From assembly GCF_020360975.1 (NCBI RefSeq), contig NW_025408675.1:992001-1056000 (forward strand): DNA of 64,000 nt, read 5' to 3'. A program made the translations under genes and the position numbers. The first letter of the stretch is position 1, and the number at the start of each line of letters is the position of its first letter. The notes beneath the pieces are model-generated. The model did not search any database, was not told the origin of the DNA, and was given only the letters and a program-made list of their open reading frames with translations. This DNA is from Hirsutella rhossiliensis (Eukaryota > Ascomycota > Sordariomycetes > Hypocreales > Ophiocordycipitaceae). Shown here piece after piece: positions 56,236 through 64,000 of this stretch.

Positions 56236-57395
56236 ATGTCGAAGACCTCGGCTATGGCGCCGACGAAGCGGACAATTCTAACTGAACCCCAGGACTGGGA
56301 CCGTTGGGTCAAGGAGCCTGAGCACGAGTGGATAAGCTTATCCACAAGCTGATCTTTCAAGATGGCTCTGAAGCTATGGAGCTACCTGAGCGCCCGACTT
56401 TTGACGACTTTGCACAAGGCGTTCGACAGTTTGTTAATCTAACCAGCGAACAGCAAAGAGCTTACTCGGCGGCACTTCATGAATATGAGGGCAGGCGTAA
56501 GGAATACCTTTACGAGACTAAGCTAATCACGGCAGCCAGGACAGCTATTACGGAGTCTATTAGCACTGCTAAACTAACCTCCCTTCGAGAAGGGGATACG
56601 CTTAGACAGTGGCTGCAGAAGCTAGAAGCATCGACTGCTCCTTCACGCGGCTTTATGACTGACCGAATTGGGAAGCAGTATTCGAGTCACCTTCGTACTA
56701 GTACTAAGACTAACATATTAGACTGGCTGACTAAGTGGGAAGAGATTATAGAAGAAGCTGACCTTTACTTCCTAACTGAGGCACTAACAGGCCAGTGGCT
56801 ACGAGATATAGCTAGCGTCATCCGACCTCTTAGCGATGGATACGCCACTATCTTCTACGAAGACAGCCGAAGAATCGATGAAGAAGCAGCAACTGCTCAA
56901 TATAGGGTCTATCAAGCTCTTCGACCAGACTCTATCGGAAGCACGCCTACTTTGGCAGCAGTACCACCTTCTTCGACTCACTGGACCTTTCAGCTTGTTG
57001 CTAGAAAAATCAGAGAAATTGCAGAGCAACAGCCGCACCAGCAGAAAGGAGGAATCAAGAGAGGTGGCTTTCTAGCTGATAAAGAAACTGATGAAAACGA
57101 CCCTTCTGAAGAAAGACCGAAAAAGAAGAGAAAAGGGAAGAAACCTGACACAACCAAAAACACAGAGAAAACCGATAAAACCGATAAAAACCGATGCCCT
57201 GCGTGTGGACGGATAAGTCATGTTCTTTCTGACTGCTGGGCTCTCTTCGAAGATAAACGCCCCTCGTGGTGTGATTCGAATCCTCGAATAGAAGAAAGGG
57301 TGCAAAAGGCCCTTGAAAATGACCCAGATTTGAGAAAGAAGGTGGAAAAATCCGTCATGAGAAGGAGGCATAGCAACTACCGAAGAATCGGATAG
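56236..57395 (+). pseudogene. Element K Gag, one frameshift
   Basis: The start is placed at ATG 56236 (MSKTSAMAPTKRTILTEPQD), because this gives the conserved copia Gag opening LTEPQDWDRWVKEPEHEW. The frame then shifts at about 56328-56332, where one G seems lost from a GGG run. The rest (56328-57395) reads DKLIHKLIF, a helical capsid region (TLRQWLQKLE, ILDWLTKWEEIIEEADLY), a Lys-rich linker (RPKKKRKGKK) and one zinc knuckle CPACGRISHVLSDC (about 57196-57237), a perfect C-X2-C-X4-H-X4-C. It ends at TAG 57393. Gag would bind genomic RNA and form particles. Apart from the single indel it looks intact. Confidence 0.9.
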
Positions 57396-57459
57396 TCGGA
57401 AGAATCGTTGGGCACGCAAACCCTGCCTTTGTCTTTAAGGCTAGCCAAACGACCGCCTC

Positions 57460-57770
57460 TAACGACTACCCTCTTCGAAAGTCGACTCTGCTAGACTCAG
57501 CAGCTTCTTTACATATTTGCAATAACCTATCGAAATTCCGGTCTTTTAGAAAAGCAAGAAACGAATACCTAGTCACAGGGGATTCAGAAGTCCGGATCGA
57601 AGGTTATGGCAGAGTCAACGTTACGGTCACGGCCCTAGGCGGGTCATTACGGTCTTTACGGTTAAAAACCGTTGCTTATTGCCCGAGATTTTCAGCAAGC
57701 CTGGTATCTTTCCAGGCTCTTCGAGACGAAGGAATCTACTGGGATACCTTCACAGAGCCAACACGGCTAG
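57460..57770 (+). pseudogene. Element K aspartic protease
   Basis: LLDSAASLHICNNLSKFRSF at about 57488-57545 holds the retroviral-type active site (D-S-A-A-S instead of the usual D-S/T-G-A-S). VRIEGYGRVNVTV and LKTVAYCPRFSASLVS follow, typical of copia proteases. It would cleave the Gag-Pol polyprotein. The frame is open across the domain, in a frame different from Gag's, and a shift follows at about 57780-57830. Confidence 0.85.
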
Positions 57771-57829
57771 TCTACCGAGACAAGAGACCGATTTGTATTT
57801 TATTTCTCCCGGGACCCAAGACCGACAGC

Positions 57830-58977
57830 GTCAGCAGAAGCTAGCCTTTGGCACGCCCGACTAGGTCACCCGGGACCCCTAGCTTTACTAAAGCTAGGAC
57901 TACGAAAAGGAGTGCATATTCGAGGTCCGAGGACCCATGAATGCCAGCACTGCGCTCAAGGGAGGGCAATAAGACAGGTTTCTCGAAGAACCCCTATTCG
58001 AGACGAACGTCAAGAGCCCTGCCAAGAGATTTGGATCGACTGGACCGAGCTTACCCTGATTTCGAGGGCTATGTCCGTGTGATGTTTATCACAGACGCAT
58101 ATTCGGGCATGGTTTTCCCTATTTCCTTAAGACCTATCATTCAAAGCATCACCTAGCCGCACTTCGAGATTTCGTTAGCTGGATGAAGCTTCGTTTTGAC
58201 TACACGGTGAAAATCGTACGGTCTGACGGAGAGCTATTCACTAATAAGATTAAGAAGTGGCTACGAAAGAGAGGAATTTCAGCAGAAAAATCAGCCTCGA
58301 ATACACAAGCCCAGAACGGAGGGGCAGAGCGGTCCGGTGGAATTGTTATTGAAAGGGCTCGCAAGATGAGGATTGCAGCAGGCCTTCCTCACGACCTATG
58401 GAAAGAGACCGTGGAAGCATCCTGCTATCTACGGAATCGAACCCCTCGAGCCCCTAGGACTACGAACTCGATTTCGAATTCGTCGGAAGACTGGAAAACA
58501 CCTCTTGAGCTCTTTACGAAGAAGGATCAACCTCAACAGCATGCCCAGCTCAAGGCGTACGGCTGCAGAGCCTATGCCATGACTTCTAACGCACAGCTAG
58601 GCAAGAAAAAGAGGCAGAAGCTTGATCCACGGTCACATATAGGATACCTGGTTGGATATAATTCAACGAATATCTTCCGAATCTGGATTCCACAACGAAG
58701 AAAGGTCATTTCGACAAGGGATGTTATTTTCGATGAATTTACCTATTTTGATGGGAAATTCGAGCAGCCGACGCTGCTTCCTAGCATCAATGACCTAATT
58801 CAACGCGTTGAGATACCGGAGGACCAGAAAATCAACCAGGAAATCCTTGACGAAGAATCGGAGCTTGAGAGCGTGTTCGACGAAGACTCGGAGGAAGAAG
58901 AAGAGGAACAGACCGACCTTACCGATAACGAAGAAGACTATAAGAGGGCTAGGAGCTTGAAGAAGCTTCTCTTATAA
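57830..58977 (+). pseudogene. Element K integrase
   Basis: The zinc-binding N-terminus at about 57837-57960 has WHARLGH and ECQHC, the H-X3-H and C-X2-C pattern. The catalytic core has FITDAYSG (first Asp, about 58085), VRSDGELF (second Asp, 58225) and NGGAERSGG (Glu, 58327). All three catalytic residues are present, and D-to-E spacing is 34 positions. The C-terminal region includes DPRSHIGYLVGY and KVISTRDVIFDE, then an acidic hinge (EDSEEEEEEQTDL). The frame shifts near 58045 and 58125, and from 58183 on it is open to a stop at 58975. It would insert element DNA into chromosomes. Confidence 0.92.
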
Positions 58978-59394
58978 CACCTCCACTGACAGAAGAAGAT
59001 CCTGAGGCAGGATTCTTGGTCTCTCTTCCGGTTGCTACCCCTAAGGGGTGGGGCGGTTTGACAACTCCTGAAAGCTTCCTTTTATCAATCGACGAGTCAA
59101 ACAGACCTCTTTCTACATCGTCTACCAAGGAATCGTCTGATCAGATGATAGGGTAGATCCGGAACTCAAACCACTGCCGACTTTGGACCGATTTAATGAC
59201 TTTTATCCTACTCCTATAGAGGACGGGGTACACGGAGCCTTTATTGCTGGACGACTATTCAAGCCAAAACCAAGGACCAAGGTACACAAGAAGGACCTAC
59301 CAGACCCACCAGAAAACACCAAGCAGCTAGAAAAGCACCCTTTAAAGAGGAATTTGTTCAAGCTCAAAAGGACCACTTAGCCTCTCACGAGGAG
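58978..59394 (+). pseudogene. Element K hinge between integrase and RT, frameshifted
   Basis: Three frames share a continuous linker: TPPLTEEDPEAGFLVSLPVA (from 58978), then LPTLDRFNDFYPTP and LPDPPENTKQLEKHPL (59170-59345), then EEFVQAQKDHLASHEEMGSF leading into RT. Shifts lie near 58970, 59150 and 59343. The last reads AAGAGGAATTTG, consistent with a single indel. Confidence 0.8.
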
Positions 59395-60354
59395 ATGGGG
59401 TCCTTTATCGAAGTTCCTTGGAAGAAGGCTGCGGGCAAGCAAATTCTATACTGCAAATGGGTCTTTACCTATAAAACGAATAAGCATGGGTTCCTTCTAA
59501 AGTGCAAAGCCCGCCTTGTGGTCTGCGGCAACCAGCAGGAAAGGGGGGATCTACCGACTCGAGCAACGACCCTAGCAGGGATGTCTTTCCGGGCACTCAT
59601 GGCTATTGCAGCAGAATTCGACCTCGAACTTGATCAAATGGATGCAGTAAACGCCTTCGTTAACTGTCCACTCGAGGAGGAGGTAGTCTTTATGAGGATG
59701 CCTCCGGGTTTAGCAAACCAGGCAGAATTCTTTTGCTCCGAAAGCCCTATACGGTCTACGACGATCCCCTTTGCTTTGGCAACAGCACCTACCCGATCCC
59801 TAGAGGAATTAGGATTCGAAAAGGTCCCACAAGAACCTTGTGTGATGAAGAAGGGGGCAGTCATTGTCTTCTTCTACGTTGACGATATTGTCTGGGCCTA
59901 TAAGAAAGAAGACCAAGGAATAGCTATGGAGGCTATGCGAGGACTGCAAGAACGATATAAAATGACATTGCTTGGGGAGCCCCGCTGGTTCCTAGGCATA
60001 CACATCCTTCGGGACCGGACTAAGAAGACGATTTGGCTGACGCAAGATGCCTATATCGAGAAAATAGCCCACAAGCTATTAGGACCGGACCGACTTTCCT
60101 CAAAGCTTCCAGACACACCAATGACAACAGAAGAGCTACTCCCTTCTACTAGCCGAGCAAGCGAACAGGAAATTCATAGGTACCTACAGAAGGTAGGATC
60201 TATCCTCTTTGCAGCTATTTCGACGAGACCAGATATCGCCTTTGCGGTCTCTCGGCTAGCTAGACATAACCAGAACCCCAACGAATCACACCAGAAGGCA
60301 GCAGACCGGGTTATTCTTTACCTCTATAATACCCGTTCCTTTGAATTCGCCTAG
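59395..60354 (+). pseudogene. Element K reverse transcriptase (RVT_2 type)
   Basis: The domain reads WKKAAGKQILYCKWVFTYKT, KARLVVCGNQQ and LDQMDAVNAFVNCPLEEEV, then the palm VIVFFYVDDIVWAY at about 59862-59903 with catalytic YVDD intact, and later RWFLGIHILRDR and STRPDIAFAVSRLARHNQ. Between about 59735 and 59795 the conserved KALYGLRRSPLLWQQHL is in the +1 frame, with the main frame restored afterwards. So two compensating single-base indels leave a wrong 20-residue stretch in an otherwise open 319-codon frame. It would copy element RNA into DNA in the particle. Confidence 0.93.
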
Positions 60355-60943
60355 AGGATCAACCGACAAGAGAGCCGATATCTTTATTTGCTCTAGTGAT
60401 TCTTCCTTTGCCGATAATTCTCTTGACAGAAAGAGCTCACAGGGTTATATTATGACCCTATTCGGTGGACCTATTGCGTGGAGAGCTTCGAAACAAGCAA
60501 CAGTCACTACTTCTAGCACCGAAGCCGAATTGCTGGCTATTTCAGAGGCAGCAAAAGAAGCTATTTTTCTTAGCCGGATGCTTAGGGCCCTATACCTTCA
60601 AATTCCGGACCCTTTGCAGCTAGAATGTGATAATAGTCAGACGATAAGACTGCTTGCAGAAACGAACGCGAAGCTATCAACGAGACTACGACATGTTGAT
60701 ATCCATCAGCATTGGTTACGCCAAGAGACTCAAGAAGGAAGAATTCAAGTCCGTTGGGTTCCAACGGCACAGATGAAAGCAGACGGACTAACCAAGGCAC
60801 TCCCTCGTCAGAAACTACAGAAATTCCAAGAGATTATTGGAATAGTTGACTTAAAAACCAGGCTTCGGCTTGAGACCCGGATGGAAGACCTACGAGACCG
60901 GATTCTAGTAGGACGGTTAGGAGAGAGGCCCTTGACCGCATAG
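60355..60943 (+). pseudogene. Element K RNase H, end of polyprotein
   Basis: All four acidic positions are present: SDSSFADNS (about 60397), SSTEAELLAIS (about 60512), LECDNSQ (about 60622) and MKADGLTKAL (about 60775). HVDIHQHWLRQE precedes the last. The frame ends at 60943 after the tail GRLGERPLTA. It is offset from RT by a one-base shift near 60350. It removes RNA from the RNA-DNA hybrid. Confidence 0.93.
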
Positions 60944-61053
60944 GAATATTAGGGGAGGTCTCCTGGCCACGACTACACGGTAACCTCGTTGAGGACCTAT
61001 AACCCTTTGGCTGTAGCTTTGACCCGTTGGGACGGCTCATAGCTAAGGGGGTG
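60944..61053 (+). other. Element K 3' untranslated region and polypurine tract
   Basis: 110 bp between the Pol stop and the 3' LTR, ending AGCTAAGGGGGTG, the purine tract that primes plus-strand DNA. Confidence 0.8.
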
Positions 61054-61303
61054 TGTCGAGAAGAAGGTCCGAACGAGTTGAGGTCCCTAGGTCTCTCTAG
61101 GTAATACAGCTTGAAACCAGGTAAGAAGGAAGTCTGCAGACTATTGTTTCTTCTTCCTAGGGGAGGGCTAGACGGATACAGGGCAACTGGACAGAAAAAA
61201 AAAAACACATGCACATCACCGACTATCAGATCATCTGAGAATCTACCTACGAAAAGTCCCTTTATCCACTTTTATGCCCACTTATGCTCTCTTCTTCGCG
61301 AGA
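61054..61303 (+). repeat. Element K 3' LTR with internal deletion
   Basis: 250 bp. It is near-identical to the first 108 bp and last 140 bp of the 5' LTR but lacks the equivalent of about 55690-55957, including the TATA box. It ends CTTCTTCGCGAGA, with a 2-bp CG insertion relative to the 5' copy, and TSD ATACT follows. Confidence 0.93.
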
Positions 61304-61829
61304 ATACTCTCCTAATTATATAAGCTAATAAGTAGTATATTAATTATAGATAAAACCTTATCCTATAGAGTAAGAATCGCTAGTTATTTTATATATTATT
61401 ATATATTAAATAGGTTACCGGTTATCGTATAATCGGGAATCGAAGGAATAGAGCTAGCTTAGAATGCTAGCTAAGACCTCTTAAGAATACCGGTACGACT
61501 AACCTCCTTTAAATATAAATATTAAAGGAACTAAGATACTTCTAGATTTACTCGAGGTATTACGGAATTCCTTAGTCTTAGGGCTATACGGCAGCCTAAA
61601 TCTAGTCCCGAAAGGTTCTTCCGTTTAGCTATAATTATCTATATAAGACAGTATATCCGCTGGTAGATAGAGAGAGAATTATTAACTTTAATACCTCTTC
61701 TATATACTAATATACTACTAATAAATTCCGTTAAAAATCCTACCTTATACTCCTTCTTCCCCTCTATTACGTAGTCTTATATAATTCCTTAATTTCCTAA
61801 AATTCCGCTTTTGCTTATATACCTTAAGA

Positions 61830-61844
61830 GGTTATAAGCCCGGC
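61830..61844 (+). promoter_or_regulatory. Element L primer-binding site (initiator tRNA-Met half)
   Basis: GGTTATAAGCCCGGC directly after the LTR is the RIP form of GGTTATGAGCCCGGC, complementary to the anticodon arm of initiator tRNA-Met. It fixes H3 as the 5' LTR of a plus-strand element. Confidence 0.8.
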
Positions 61845-64000
61845 TTACTCCTTTTAAGCTAGGAAATTAACTACTTATACCTTTAAAATTCCTCGTCGAA
61901 ATATTTAATTAAAATTCCTTTCGAAATTCCCCTTAACTTCTTTTACCTTCCTACGCTCTTAAACTCCCGTCTAGACTTCTCGATCCCTACGAACGAAATA
62001 ATACTGAATTTATATAAAATAAGTAGATAGAAAGAATATAAATTTACTAGACTTAAGGGAAATTTAAATTATACCTTATAGACTATAAGGATAGAGGCTA
62101 TCCTTATAAAAGAAAAGCTTATTACTGCTCTAGAGTAAGTAAATTATATATAGACTATAGAGGCTTTATTTATAATATTCCTTTAAGTTAAAGATAGTCC
62201 CTTAATATAAATTTAGTATCTAAAAAATGCTAAAGAAGCGTAGGATAAGCTTAAAAAGCTATATAATCCGTCGAACTTTTCGTCGAATTATCTACTTATT
62301 AAGCAGCTCTTTAATCTTAGTCCCTTAGACTTTAATTTAGAGAAATACCTTTATAAGGTAAAGGAAATCTACGAGGATTTAAAATCCTATAATATAGAAA
62401 TTCTAGAAGTTATTCTTATAGCATAGATTCTTAATTGCCTTAATAAGGAATTTAGAAGCTATATTATAAATATTACGTAGAGCCTTAAGTATAATTCTAC
62501 GGCGTTTACCCTCGAAACCCTTATAGCTAGTCTTTTAAACGAAGCTAGAAGAATAGAGGATATAGACGAATCTTTAGAGAAAGCCTTCCTAATACAAAAG
62601 AAGCCTTAGAAATCCTATAGAAATTCTATAGATACTCCTTATTATAAGGAATATAAAAAACCAAGGCATTTTATAGTAAATTGCTATAAATTATACCTAA
62701 ATAAGGCTCCTATTTATTAGGTATTAAATAAAGGAAAAAAGGATAATAAGACTTAAATTTCTAAGAAGAGAAAATCTTCTTCTTTTTTTAGGAAGAAATC
62801 CCCTTCTAGTAGTATTTCTACTACTAATAAAAGAAGGAAGGCTTAAATTACTAAGCTAGAGTCCGATTCGAAAGATAGTAATAAGGTCTTAAATATAGCT
62901 TTATAAGAAGAAAATATAGACCTAGATATCGACCTTATAGACCTTTCTAAGGCCCTAACCCCTATATAAACGTCTAAGGATTTAAAGGTAATTTTAACCT
63001 CTATAAATACCCCTATAGTAGAAGCTAATAAAGACTTTCTTTTAAGACCTCTAAAAGCCTCGATTCCTAGAATAAAGGAATTAGTCTTAAAGGTAAGAGA
63101 AGGAGGATTTCCTAGTTATAAGAATAAAAGGATCTTTAATTTTATTTATAATACCGGAGCTACTAAGTATATAGTATCTAATAAGAATTTCCTTATTAAC
63201 TATAAAGAAATTAAGTCTAAAGTTTACTAGGGAAAAGCTTCCTTTATATTAGTAAAAGGAAAGAGGGACTTAGTATTTAAGTTCCCGTATAGTAGAAAAA
63301 GGTATATCCTTTAAGACTGCTTTTATATACCTAAATTAAGGGTAAATATACTATCCTAATCTTATTTTAATAATACCTATGCCTTAATAAAAGGAAATAA
63401 AGTCCTTTTATTAGATAATAAGGCTAAGGTCCTTACTAAAGGATTTCTTAGAAATAAATTATATTATATTCCTATAAAACCTTTATTAGAAAGCTAATCG
63501 ATCCTTATTATATCTTTAAAAGTAAAGGATATAGATTTTTATACTTAGTACTTACGCTTAGGGTATATAAATAGTAGGGCTATTTTAGAAATATTAAAAA
63601 GATATAATAAGGATATAAAAATACCTTTAAAAGAGGAAAATAAAATAAGGCAATACGAAATATATATTAGAGCTAAAGCAACGAATAAGGTTAATAAACA
63701 ACCTTCGTATAAGTCTTATTCTTATTTAGAAAAAATAGTATTAGATATTTAGGGGCTAATTAAAGTGCCTACTTATAATAAATATTACTATTATATTTCT
63801 TTCCTAAACGTAGGAACCTAATATCTAGAAATATACCTTCTTCGAAAAAAGAAAGAAGCTCTAAATAGGTTCCTAGAATTTAAAAATAGGGTAGAAAATA
63901 ACCCTAAAAATACTAGGATTAAAGAAGCATTTTCTAATAATGCTAAAGAATTTATATATAAAATAAAGCTTTATTACGAAAAAGAAGGAATTACCTTTAA
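61845..64000 (+). mobile_element. Element L interior: Ty1/copia Gag, protease and integrase start, cut by window end
   Basis: Read-through gives UBN2-type Gag (KFTRLKGNLNYTLQTI near 62040, KLYNPSNFSSNYLLIKQLF near 62260, LEKYLYKVKEIYEDLKSYNI near 62340), a degraded zinc knuckle (HFIVNCYKLY, about 62669-62700) and a Ser/Lys-rich linker. The protease follows with FIYNTGATKYIVSNKNFLI (about 63142-63200; the active-site Asp is now Asn). The integrase N-terminal region reads YLRLGYINS (about 63550; His changed to Tyr), and the integrase core starts at about 63745 with SFLNVGT and later EAFSNNAKEF (both catalytic Asp now Asn). It resembles M in layout. RIP is strong, but residual TGC, GCA and ACA sites remain. 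Confidence 0.88.

Larger units (their letters stand above)
55582..61303 (+). mobile_element. Element K: Ty1/copia retrotransposon without RIP, TSD ATACT
   Basis: The 5,722-bp element has a perfect TSD ATACT (55577-55581 and 61304-61308). 5' LTR 55582-56097; primer-binding site; gag; protease; integrase; RT; RNase H; polypurine tract AGCTAAGGGGGTG (61041-61053); 3' LTR 61054-61303. Integrase upstream of RT is the copia order. CpA/TpG are normal. The polyprotein frame is broken mostly by single-base indels rather than RIP stops. The 3' LTR lacks about 268 bp present in the 5' LTR. Confidence 0.96.
55534..61829 (+). repeat. Element L 5' LTR (H3), split by element K
   Basis: About 569 bp once K and one TSD are removed: 55534-55581 plus 61309-61829. 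It begins TATAAGGAACGG and ends ACCTTAAGA, directly before a primer-binding site. It is the same family as H1 and H2. Much of its CpG is kept, with a few TG and CA sites, so RIP was incomplete. Confidence 0.9.

Noticed and set aside
56070..56285. A 71-codon plus-strand ORF as the start of K's Gag
   Set aside because: It begins within the LTR end and its product has no Gag features. The frame starting at 56236 gives the conserved LTEPQDWDRW opening and runs into Gag with one indel.
56328..56330. GTG at 56328 as the real Gag start
   Set aside because: The conserved upstream Gag residues end exactly here in another frame, which points to a one-base indel rather than a GTG start.
1..64000. CRISPR array, tRNA, rRNA or bacterial operon
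   Set aside because: No regularly spaced identical repeats with unique spacers, no tRNA cloverleaf or rRNA-like stretch was found. The content is eukaryotic retrotransposons.

Overview
The window is a gene-poor, transposon-packed stretch from a filamentous ascomycete (Pezizomycotina; species not determinable from the sequence). About 1.61-29.61, 32.04-55.53 and 61.31-64.0 kb are saturated with repeat-induced point mutation (RIP). CpA and TpG are almost gone on both strands, TpA is everywhere, and CpG is largely kept (GCGGCGG runs survive). This destroys ATG starts and turns CAA/CAG/TGG codons into stops, so tens of kilobases have no open frame. When TAA/TAG are read through, recognisable retrotransposon frames appear. 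No host gene, tRNA, rRNA or CRISPR array is supported.

The elements can be taken apart by their LTRs and 5-bp target-site duplications (TSDs). Letters are local labels.

Left block (2.06-26.94 kb): element R, flanked by 258-bp LTRs, contains a partial Ty3/gypsy copy B. B's 5' LTR is split by a complete reverse-strand copy A of the same LTR family (TSD CTACG). B's gag is split by a solo copia LTR F (TSD ATAAT), which is itself split by a complete Ty3/gypsy element D (TSD TGTTC/TATTC). S (26.94-28.78 kb, minus) is a copia remnant.

Middle block (29.26-39.40 kb): C is a full-length D-family element (TSD TTAGT). It is interrupted by a solo copia LTR H1 (TSD GGGAG) that carries a Fot1/Pogo DNA transposon, and by solo LTR F1 (TSD AAAGT).

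Right block: N1 (40.11-44.25 kb, TSD CTTAT) is a small LTR element interrupted by copia M (TSD GTACT). Then come solo LTR R3, a reverse copia fragment Q, and N2. N2 is interrupted by E (D family, minus), E by copia L, and L's 5' LTR by K. K (55.58-61.30 kb, TSD ATACT) is a Ty1/copia element untouched by RIP with gag, protease, integrase, RT and RNase H all recognisable. L, E and N2 should all resume beyond the right edge of the window.

The first 1.6 kb is not RIP-mutated and holds an old copia RNase H remnant. K and the Pogo element escaped RIP, and solo LTRs F1 and H1 are only partly mutated, so the nest gives a relative time order. The parts most likely to be undescribed are a roughly 1.1-kb frame between integrase and 3' LTR in all three D-family copies, the N family of small LTR elements with D-like ends, and an unidentified reverse-strand frame at 24.76-26.33 kb.
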